DNA of 31,192 nt from a virus. The notes below the pieces were generated by a model. The model searched no databases, was not told the origin of the DNA, and saw nothing but the letters and a program-made list of their open reading frames with translations. Position numbers and translations under genes: made by a program. Shown here piece after piece: positions 23,571 to 29,440 of this stretch (positions within the stretch are counted from its first letter, which is position 1; the number at the start of each line of letters is the position of its first letter). The stretch covers positions 1 through 31,192 of the IMG/VR virus record IMGVR_UViG_3300029448_008211, one strand, 5' to 3'.

Positions 23571-23971
23571 TAGTAATAGTGTTTATGGTCAGCATTTGGG
23601 TGAGTGTACCTCATACCTCCTACATGATCTGCATCTCCCTCATGTCTTGGTATGAAATGTATGTGTGGCCACATTATTGTTTGACCTGCACAAAGACCCA
23701 TGTTCATGCCAACATTGAATCCTTTCATCTTGCCATCTGCTATCCATTTCTTTCCGTATTCATATGCTAAGTTATAGGAGTGTCCTACGGACTCAGGGGT
23801 ATCAAATTTCGGTATAAACAAGGTATGTCCCTTCACGCACGGGTAGAGATCATTGAACACTGCTGTAAACTTATTTTCAAAGAATGGTTTGTCATTCCCT
23901 AGCCAAGTGCTTTCTTCATAACAGTCTATAATTTCAAAGGCTTTCTTGTAGATAGGTTTTTTTGATTGCAT
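23570..23971 (-). CDS. HIT-family (histidine-triad-like) nucleotide hydrolase
   Basis: A 133-residue protein. HIT proteins hydrolyse nucleoside phosphoramidates or diadenosine polyphosphates. Landmarks are NKFTAVFNDLYPCVKGHTLF (33-52) for the first sheet and GLCAGQTIMWPHIHFIPR (92-109). The classical triad H-x-H-x-H becomes W101-P-H103-I-H105, so the first His is replaced by Trp while the nucleophile-position His103 is kept. I believe this W-P-H form occurs in many marine HIT proteins. The C-terminus adds a His-rich tail (YTHPNADHKHYY). The next gene in the operon starts on its stop. The preceding gene overlaps its 5' end by 38 bases. Likely cytoplasmic; the natural substrate is unknown. Confidence 0.85.
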   Translation of the reverse strand: MQSKKPIYKKAFEIIDCYEESTWLGNDKPFFENKFTAVFNDLYPCVKGHTLFIPKFDTPESVGHSYNLAYEYGKKWIADGKMKGFNVGMNMGLCAGQTIMWPHIHFIPRHEGDADHVGGMRYTHPNADHKHYY

Positions 23972-24293
23972 TTGTTTTTATAATTCCTATCTTTATATTA
24001 CTAGAATTTGGTCTGTGTCGCAACCTGATTTGTTCCCAACGTTTGGTTTTTGTAACACTACTATTGTACTCTAGCACATTCAGAAGATTTACTAACGCCT
24101 TACGCACTTTTTCAGCGCCGCCATGTTTTTTGCATGTATCTGACCTACCAACTTCCACCACGGTGTTGCCAATCTTTATTTTGTAAACACATGGCAAGCG
24201 TATCCATTTCGTAACTGGATCTTTTTTATGAGTGATTTTAAATTTTTTAATTGTGTATAAGTCTTCTATGTTGTACCACTTAGTATCGGTCAT
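23934..24293 (-). CDS. Small basic protein, unknown function
   Basis: A 119-residue basic protein with no named family visible. There is a beta-rich front (WIRLPCVYKIKIGNTVVEVG, about 31-50), then GRSDTCKKHGGAEKVRKALV and a basic C-terminal stretch with RLRHRPNSSNIKIGIIKTN. Two cysteines are present (Cys35, Cys54). It overlaps the exonuclease gene by 14 bases and the HIT gene by 38 bases in another frame, so it lies within one transcription unit. Nucleic-acid binding would fit the charge, but no motif shows it. Confidence 0.62.
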   Translation of the reverse strand: MTDTKWYNIEDLYTIKKFKITHKKDPVTKWIRLPCVYKIKIGNTVVEVGRSDTCKKHGGAEKVRKALVNLLNVLEYNSSVTKTKRWEQIRLRHRPNSSNIKIGIIKTNAIKKTYLQESL

Positions 24294-24819
24294 TTTTAAT
24301 ATCCAATTGGTGGAATATCTGTTGCACTTTCCTTGCTTGAAAGTAACAGTCCTCTAGTGCGTTGTGTAGTCCTGTTCTCTTTTCATTAGGATCACGCGGC
24401 ACTAGACTTCCTAGTGTTCTCGAATCTCTAATTTGCCAGTAGTTCCACGGAACAGGAACATTCATCTGTGCATAAAAATTTTGTAGTATAGCATAATCAA
24501 ATAGCGGACCTTGGCACCAGAAAACATCTACTCCCACACACCATTTGTTTAATTGCTTGATAAAGTATTTTAGATCTATTCTGTCATCGTCGCCTAGTGC
24601 TTCTTCTCTTACATTTTCTGCTTGTTTGCCCCACCATTCTACAGTTTCTTCCATCACATCTCTGCCCATTGCAGTCTGTGAATCAACATCTATTCTGTAA
24701 TACATGCCTTGCGATGGTTCTACTTTTGTGTAAGGGTCAAATTTAACTCCGCCTATAGTTAGTATCGTGGCGTTAGGTTTTGTAGACAGTGTTTCCAAAT
24801 CTATCATTGCGTGGATCAT
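24280..24819 (-). CDS. dexA: DexA-like 3'-5' exonuclease (DEDDh)
   Basis: A 179-residue exonuclease with all DEDDh residues: Asp7 and Glu9 in MIDLETLST, Asp108 in WCQGPLFDYAIL and His152/Asp157 in LHNALEDCYFQA. The EWWGKQ and YWQIRDSRTL segments match T4 exonuclease A (DexA: IEWWKNQ, FWNQRDIRT), which degrades single-stranded DNA. The first in-frame codon, at 24825, is TTG. The ATG at 24819 is used because the perfect promoter's predicted start is right there. It heads the operon HIT-unknown-unknown. Early expression fits a role in host-DNA breakdown or in DNA or RNA end trimming. Confidence 0.87.
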   Translation of the reverse strand: MIHAMIDLETLSTKPNATILTIGGVKFDPYTKVEPSQGMYYRIDVDSQTAMGRDVMEETVEWWGKQAENVREEALGDDDRIDLKYFIKQLNKWCVGVDVFWCQGPLFDYAILQNFYAQMNVPVPWNYWQIRDSRTLGSLVPRDPNEKRTGLHNALEDCYFQARKVQQIFHQLDIKNDRY

Positions 24820-24824
24820 GCACA

Positions 24825-24853
24825 ATTATACTATGGAAATTTGGTAATGTCAA
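24825..24853 (-). promoter_or_regulatory. Perfect-consensus sigma70 promoter of the DexA-like gene
   Basis: TTGACA at 24848-24853, 17-base spacer, TATAAT at 24825-24830. The predicted start is at about 24818, on the ATG at 24819. The -35 region is in the short gap after the gene at 24854; no Shine-Dalgarno site lies between promoter and ATG. Confidence 0.88.
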
Positions 24854-25117
24854 TTAGATGCTTGACGACTTCTCTGGATGTGAAAGACTCAATGAAGGCA
24901 CGCCACCATTTTCGATAAAAGCCTTGTATTCTGCATAGTCTGTAGCTGACAAACAGTGTATCTCACCTGATGATGTCGTGTACACGTCTCTCATGTATCT
25001 GCTTACAGGAACAGCCTGTGCCATACACTCGTCGTAGGTGTTGAATTGTGTGGCATCAAAAACTGCCTGACAGGTGTCCTCTGCGAAACATATAATCATT
25101 ACCATAAGAAATTTCAT
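24854..25117 (-). CDS. Small exported protein, unknown function
   Basis: An 87-residue protein with a likely short signal peptide (MKFLMVMIICFA, then EDTCQAVFDATQ). Three cysteines in the mature part (about 16, 31 and 55) may form disulfides outside the cytoplasm. The tail is Ser-rich (VPSLSLSHPEKSSS). It stands just after the two membrane proteins, and a TTAAATA late-like box lies 5 bases before the ATG. The signal sequence is short and could be a membrane anchor instead. A periplasmic partner of the neighbouring membrane genes is plausible but not shown. Confidence 0.65.
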   Translation of the reverse strand: MKFLMVMIICFAEDTCQAVFDATQFNTYDECMAQAVPVSRYMRDVYTTSSGEIHCLSATDYAEYKAFIENGGVPSLSLSHPEKSSSI

Positions 25118-25122
25118 ACAAA

Positions 25123-25129
25123 TATTTAA
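25123..25129 (-). promoter_or_regulatory. Late-like box before the small exported-protein gene
   Basis: TTAAATA lies 5 bases before the ATG at 25117. The same heptamer and spacing occur on the plus strand before the zinc-ribbon gene. No Shine-Dalgarno site. Confidence 0.5.
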
Positions 25130-25154
25130 ATGAAAGTGTGTAAAAATTAAACTA

Positions 25155-25382
25155 CTACTTCTTCTTTTTCTGCAAAGTGCGTACTTTTGTCTGCAGTCTG
25201 ATCAGGTCGTTATCCAGCAGTCTTATCCTGTCGATCAGTTTAATTAATGTGCCCGAAGTAGAACCAAGTTTAGGTTTTATTTGCTTTACAATGTAATTGT
25301 ACAAATACCATATGAAATAGGCCAGGAAGAATACTGCTACAACAGGAAATCCATAATCATTTATCAGGGTTACAATGTCCAT
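25155..25382 (-). CDS. Small membrane protein with C-terminal coiled coil
   Basis: A 75-residue protein with one membrane segment, FPVVAVFFLAYFIWYLYNYI (about 12-31). A KQIKPKLGS turn and a heptad-like helix (LIKLIDRIRLLDNDLIRLQ) follow, ending in a lysine run. The start is the ATG at 25382 overlapping the upstream stop as TGATG; a TTG three bases further upstream is less likely. The paired gene upstream has the same plan, so the two may form a hetero-oligomer through their coiled coils. This size and plan recall phage holin/spanin-like or superinfection-immunity proteins, but no such family can be assigned. Confidence 0.68.
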   Translation of the reverse strand: MDIVTLINDYGFPVVAVFFLAYFIWYLYNYIVKQIKPKLGSTSGTLIKLIDRIRLLDNDLIRLQTKVRTLQKKKK

Positions 25383-25660
25383 CAATCTTTCCTTGCGTCC
25401 ACTTTGCCGTCTGCCCTTGCTATCCTATCAGTGTCTACAGGCAATCCCAATTGCTCGGAAACTTCCTGGTCTATCTTCAAGATGTCGTTGTTCATTGTTT
25501 TTACTCGGTTGTCCAGTTGTGTGATCACGCTCTCTATAAAGTTGATACTGCTGATAACAGATCCTAGTATGTATTTTATAATCACCATGATGAATGCACC
25601 AAGACCCACTGTGGCCGCTATGGGCATGCCAAGTTCTGCAACTAAATTCCAAAAGCTCAT
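25382..25660 (-). CDS. Small membrane protein with coiled coil, partner of the downstream gene
   Basis: A 92-residue protein: WNLVAELGMPIAATVGLGAF followed by IMVIIKYILGSVISSINFIE is a membrane-spanning region (about residues 5-40), then a heptad-like helix (SVITQLDNRVKTMNNDIL), and a charged tail. TTAAATA lies 8 bases before its ATG at 25660. The next gene begins on its stop. The gene order, cyclase then this pair, places it directly beside the signalling/export block, though a separate late-like box suggests its own transcript start. Function unknown. Confidence 0.7.
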   Translation of the reverse strand: MSFWNLVAELGMPIAATVGLGAFIMVIIKYILGSVISSINFIESVITQLDNRVKTMNNDILKIDQEVSEQLGLPVDTDRIARADGKVDARKD

Positions 25661-25668
25661 TATGTGTG

Positions 25669-25675
25669 TATTTAA
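25669..25675 (-). promoter_or_regulatory. Late-like box before the small membrane-protein pair
   Basis: TTAAATA, followed by CACACATA and then the ATG at 25660 (8-base spacing). Very close to the site at 29425 (TTAAATACACATATA-ATG). It overlaps the stop end of the cyclase gene. No Shine-Dalgarno site. Confidence 0.55.
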
Positions 25676-27594
25676 CGTTGCAAAGAATACACTTTTACAG
25701 GTTCGGTTTTACCCTTTACCATTATTTCGTCTATGTACTCGAATGTAAATTTGTGTTCAATACCTTGTTTGGTATTTTCTGAAACAATCAGTGTCCTGCC
25801 CAGTGTTTTACTTGCACTCTCTAGACGTGCGGCAAGGTTAACAGGATCTCCTATCACAGAGTAATCAAATCTTTGATCTGATCCCATGTTACCAACAAGG
25901 GCCTCACCTGTGTTGATTCCTATCCCGATGTTGATGGTTGGTAAATTTTCTGCTTTAAGTTGTGTATTCAACATAGCAAGTTCAGACTGCATCTGTGCCG
26001 CGGTCAACACCGCCAACATCTGGTGATCCTTTGTGTCTAATGGTGCGTTCCAGAATGCCATTATGCAGTCACCCATGAACTTGTCCACTGTGCCACCATT
26101 AGCAATTATCACATTGGTCATGCGTGTCAAGAATCTGTTAATAAGTTTTGTAAGTCCAGCAGGATTGCTCTTGTACTTCTCCGATATGGGAGTGAAGCCA
26201 CGTATGTCACAGAACATGAAGGTCATGTTCCTTGTCTCGCCACCCAGTTTCAGCAATGTTGGATCCTTCTGTAACTTCTTGACCATTCTAGGATCAAGAT
26301 AGTGTTCAAACTGTTTCTTTATCTGTTGTCTCAGTCTGCTCTGTGTCGCGAAGTTGTTGTACACAGAATGAGACCAAATCAAAAACACGGACAGCATTGT
26401 CCAAGAAGGATCTACAAGAAATCCTTTGTTTGCGTATGCCATGAATGCCCCGTAGGCCACACCACCCTCTATGAAAAATAAGAGAGGCACTGCCAACAAC
26501 ACACTGGTTCTTGGCAACACTAGTATCAACAGCAACAGCAAAAATGCCATAAACACAATCTCGTAAGTGTCTGCCTGTGGCGTCCTGTACAGGTAGTCAC
26601 CAGTCATTGTGGTGTCCAGTGCCTGTGCTGTTATCATCTGGTCTGTGGTTAGTCCGTGTGGTGTGTACTTTAACACACTAAGGCCTGCGGCATCCATGCC
26701 GACCACGACAATCCTGCCCTTGATCTTCTCATCGTGTTCTCTGCTGAACACCTGCTCAACAGACAGTTGTGTGTATTGTGATGGGTCTGCGTAGTTGATG
26801 TACATCTCGGCATTGTGATTGACTGGTATGCCTGCTTTTTTGCTAACCAACACTTCGTTAATGCCATACTCCTTGGCCACCACTTTGATCCTGTTACTTC
26901 TGTTGACTAATCGTATGTTCTCCAACAACATGCTTGGATATATCTTATCGCTAACACGTATTAACACAGGCATCTTCCTAACCACTGCGTCTGGTTCCGG
27001 AGAGGTAACGTTCACACCTATGCCTTTGGCACCAACGGTCAATTGTGTCAGTGGTGGAACTATGCCATTGTACTCGTATAACCATGGCAACACGTTGCCT
27101 TTCTGTATAATTTGTGTTGTTGTTGGTATGATCTCATCTTGATCACTTTTCACACTCATCATTAGAACAACATTCTTGCTTTCATTGATTGCGTAGGCAA
27201 AGACTCTGTCGGTATCTGTAAGGAACGCTCCTAATTGTTCTCTTACTTCCTCGGTCATTGGAAAACTCTTTAGGTATTCCTTGCCTCCCATTCTGTCCGC
27301 TTCAGCAAACAACACATTATAGTTCACAAGCACCGCACCTGAGTCGGTTAGTCCTGCGTGGAACAAGGCCAGTATGTGCCTTGGCCATGGCCACTGTCCA
27401 TATCTCTTAAGGTCTGATTCCGTAATATTCACTACCACCACTCGATCACTGATATCAGCACGAGGTTGCACTTGCTGGAAATAGTCCCAAGTCTTGTATC
27501 TCAAAATTTTGACAGTATCGCTGTTGTTTACCCTAATACCTGTCAGCACAATAGCAAACACGATAACCATCCATATGCTTGTAAATATCTTCAT
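25672..27594 (-). CDS. CHASE2-domain class III adenylate/guanylate cyclase
   Basis: A 640-residue membrane cyclase. Plan: N-terminal membrane helix (5-20), a periplasmic CHASE2 sensor (about 30-340, with WPWPRHILA near 68-76 and a VVVVNITESD strand), two or three membrane helices (346-410), then a cytoplasmic class III catalytic domain (about 450-640). Metal ligands Asp463 (FCDIRGFT) and Asp509 (DKFMGDCIMAF) are intact, as are the purine-site Lys505 and the transition-state residues Asn586 and Arg590 (GDPVNLAARLE). It should therefore make cAMP (or cGMP; the purine pocket alone does not settle this). It starts on the stop of the small membrane gene (TAATG) in the export locus. Cyclases of this type are unusual in phages as far as I know. 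Confidence 0.9.
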   Translation of the reverse strand: MKIFTSIWMVIVFAIVLTGIRVNNSDTVKILRYKTWDYFQQVQPRADISDRVVVVNITESDLKRYGQWPWPRHILALFHAGLTDSGAVLVNYNVLFAEADRMGGKEYLKSFPMTEEVREQLGAFLTDTDRVFAYAINESKNVVLMMSVKSDQDEIIPTTTQIIQKGNVLPWLYEYNGIVPPLTQLTVGAKGIGVNVTSPEPDAVVRKMPVLIRVSDKIYPSMLLENIRLVNRSNRIKVVAKEYGINEVLVSKKAGIPVNHNAEMYINYADPSQYTQLSVEQVFSREHDEKIKGRIVVVGMDAAGLSVLKYTPHGLTTDQMITAQALDTTMTGDYLYRTPQADTYEIVFMAFLLLLLILVLPRTSVLLAVPLLFFIEGGVAYGAFMAYANKGFLVDPSWTMLSVFLIWSHSVYNNFATQSRLRQQIKKQFEHYLDPRMVKKLQKDPTLLKLGGETRNMTFMFCDIRGFTPISEKYKSNPAGLTKLINRFLTRMTNVIIANGGTVDKFMGDCIMAFWNAPLDTKDHQMLAVLTAAQMQSELAMLNTQLKAENLPTINIGIGINTGEALVGNMGSDQRFDYSVIGDPVNLAARLESASKTLGRTLIVSENTKQGIEHKFTFEYIDEIMVKGKTEPVKVYSLQR

Positions 27595-27983
27595 TATTTT
27601 ACTTCCTGTTCGAACACTTCAAAACCTATATTCAATCCTTCCCATAGTCCAAAGAACAAAGCACCGGTCAGCATCAATGCGAAAAGTATGATAGGACTCA
27701 ACAACCATAACCACCAGTAGTACCTCAATATGCCTTGTCCTCTGGCCAAACGTTTTACCCTGTTGTCCATGAACCAATGCACTATTCTCTTGATGAAACT
27801 TTTTATGTGATTGACGAAGAACTTGTTTATTACCCAACGAACCAATCTCATGACGATCAGTATTGGAGAACTCAACACATCAAAAAATATAAGAAACATA
27901 TCAACACTGAAGTCGACAATGTTGTCCGCGGTCATGGCCTTACGCCATCTTTCTCTGATTGTGAGCTTCTTTTGTCCTTCCAT
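27594..27983 (-). CDS. Small two-helix membrane protein of the export locus
   Basis: A 129-residue basic protein. A hydrophobic region MFLIFFDVLSSPILIVMRLV (about 29-48) and a second one near the end, WWLWLLSPIILFALMLTGAL (about 90-109), flank a basic, Trp-containing middle. The start at 27983 is two bases after the HlyD stop, and its stop overlaps the cyclase start. Tight packing between HlyD and the cyclase implies a role with them, perhaps as a membrane scaffold. No family recognised. Confidence 0.7.
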   Translation of the reverse strand: MEGQKKLTIRERWRKAMTADNIVDFSVDMFLIFFDVLSSPILIVMRLVRWVINKFFVNHIKSFIKRIVHWFMDNRVKRLARGQGILRYYWWLWLLSPIILFALMLTGALFFGLWEGLNIGFEVFEQEVK

Positions 27984-27984
27984 T

Positions 27985-28710
27985 TTATCTTTCTTGTAGT
28001 GCCTGTCCTATGCTGTTGTGGAAAGGTGTTGTTACGTAACTCAAAATTGTACGTTCACCAGTGAGTACGAAAACGTGCACCTGTACTCCTGGCACAAGTT
28101 TGTACTGCATGTCTCCGTTGGCAAAAATTTGTGAATCTAATTCTAATTCTATCTCGTAGTAAGACATTGTCTGTCCTTGTACAGCATCTGGTGATATTGA
28201 AATCAGTTTTGCTATGATAGGTAGGTATGTGAATGCTTCACTGCTTGCCAGTTTAATTTTTGCGGATTGCCCTATTTCGATATATCCTCTGTCCTTAACC
28301 TGTAGTTGTCCTTGTACTATTAATTTTTGATCCAATGGAACAAGTATAGCAAGGGCATCTCCTTGTTTGACAACAGAGCCTGGATTTTTGTATGTGAGTT
28401 CTTGTATTCTGCCATCTATGTTTGCTCGTATATGGTAAGGTTCATATCCAACTCCTGGATTGATTGTGATTATGATATCACCTTTGTTCACCACTGCTCC
28501 CTGCTTGTAATAAACTTTTACAATCTCTCCTGTCACCATTGTGCCTAATTTTGTAATGTTCTTCTCTGGTATCACCATACCGTTGGCTACTGTGGTTATA
28601 TCAACCTTGGCGTGCCATGCCCACACTAATAATGTTACAAATAGAGTTGTCAACAAGACAAAGAACTTATTGTTTGATGAAACTGATGATTTCTGCTGTT
28701 GCTCGGTCAC
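27985..28710 (-). CDS. Short HlyD-family membrane-fusion/adaptor protein
   Basis: A 241-residue periplasmic adaptor: membrane anchor at about 17-33, then a lipoyl-like half (GEIVKVYYKQGAVVNKGDII, and NIDGRIQELTYKNPGSVVKQ for its pair), a beta-barrel (LQVKDRGYIEIGQSAKIKLA) and the family C-terminus with VPGVQVHVFVLTGERTIL. Full HlyD proteins have about 400-480 residues with a long alpha-helical hairpin between the lipoyl halves; here the halves are joined almost directly, so the periplasmic reach is short. The start is GTG at 28710; the strong AAAGGAGG is 12 bases upstream. It overlaps the ABC-type gene by 44 bases. Export partner role inferred from family and context. Confidence 0.85.
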   Translation of the reverse strand: MTEQQQKSSVSSNNKFFVLLTTLFVTLLVWAWHAKVDITTVANGMVIPEKNITKLGTMVTGEIVKVYYKQGAVVNKGDIIITINPGVGYEPYHIRANIDGRIQELTYKNPGSVVKQGDALAILVPLDQKLIVQGQLQVKDRGYIEIGQSAKIKLASSEAFTYLPIIAKLISISPDAVQGQTMSYYEIELELDSQIFANGDMQYKLVPGVQVHVFVLTGERTILSYVTTPFHNSIGQALQER

Positions 28711-29416
28711 GTCTTGCTATTGCCTCCTTTGCTTTGGCGTATTTGTTGGCACCTTGCAGTGCCCTCGCCGCCAGTATGTTTGAACCTATCAGTAGTCCCA
28801 CGTCCAGTGTGCCTGCGATTATCTGTGTCGCACCCACTGACATTATTACCACTGTCATAAGTCCTGTTAAAAATATTTCTAAGTTTGCTGTGCTGTCACT
28901 CTGCAGGCTCAGGTTCATTCGCTGTGCAGTCAACACCATCATGATGGTCATGAATATGGCCGCGATCAGTGCCGCTGTCCAGTTTATGTAGAGTAGAACC
29001 ACAAGGAATGCCAACACGAATGGCCAGTCCAAGATCCACCCTGTGATGCTGGAACTAGTGGCCCCTTTGATAGTTGCACCCGCAACCTCTAGTTTCTTAA
29101 ACTGTTCTCCTGTGATCTGTGTGCCTTTGATCTTCTTTGCATACGCATTCAATAATGGAGTGAATATCCTTATGTTCAATTGCTGGATCATGCCTGCCCT
29201 GTTTTGTCTGAATCCAAATTCGAAAGCCAACAACAGTATGGCACCCATGGCCAACGATATCAACGTTGATGTGACACCTGATGCCAGGTATTTGTTCAAT
29301 ACGATTATCACGAACAACGCAGGGGCCAATGCACACATGGCAATGATAAAACTGCTGATCAATAGCATTATGGCCGTAATCTTGTCACGGAATAGGTGTC
29401 GTAGGAAACTTGTCAT
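28667..29416 (-). CDS. Type I exporter-like ABC membrane domain without ATPase
   Basis: A 249-residue protein with six hydrophobic segments in pairs (about 14-35 and 49-66; 121-140 and 142-161; 181-200 and 205-222), the plan of an ABC exporter membrane domain. Its N-terminal LFRDKITAIMLLI, the RQNRAGMIQQLNIRIFTPLL cytoplasmic helix and the ILAARALQGANKYAKAKEAI exit resemble PrtD/LapB-type type I secretion permeases. In those proteins the ATPase domain follows this last helix; here the gene ends at that boundary, with no Walker A, signature or Walker B. No separate ATPase is in the window. A late-like box lies 8 bases before the ATG. It may borrow a host or distal phage ATPase, or act as a non-transporting partner. 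Confidence 0.8.
   Translation of the reverse strand: MTSFLRHLFRDKITAIMLLISSFIIAMCALAPALFVIIVLNKYLASGVTSTLISLAMGAILLLAFEFGFRQNRAGMIQQLNIRIFTPLLNAYAKKIKGTQITGEQFKKLEVAGATIKGATSSSITGWILDWPFVLAFLVVLLYINWTAALIAAIFMTIMMVLTAQRMNLSLQSDSTANLEIFLTGLMTVVIMSVGATQIIAGTLDVGLLIGSNILAARALQGANKYAKAKEAIARRDRATAEIISFIKQ
28723..28730 (-). promoter_or_regulatory. Shine-Dalgarno site deciding the HlyD GTG start
   Basis: AAAGGAGG, 12 bases before the GTG at 28710 and inside the end of the ABC-type gene. It is the strongest ribosome site in the export locus and supports the GTG call. Confidence 0.6.
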
Positions 29417-29424
29417 TATATGTG

Positions 29425-29431
29425 TATTTAA
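29425..29431 (-). promoter_or_regulatory. Late-like box before the ABC-type permease gene
   Basis: TTAAATA, then CACATATA and the ATG at 29416 (8-base spacing), in the 24-base gap after the TolC-like gene. Very similar to the site at 25669. No Shine-Dalgarno site; probably late expression of permease, HlyD, small membrane protein and cyclase. Confidence 0.55.
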
Positions 29432-29440
29432 TTGATTTGG

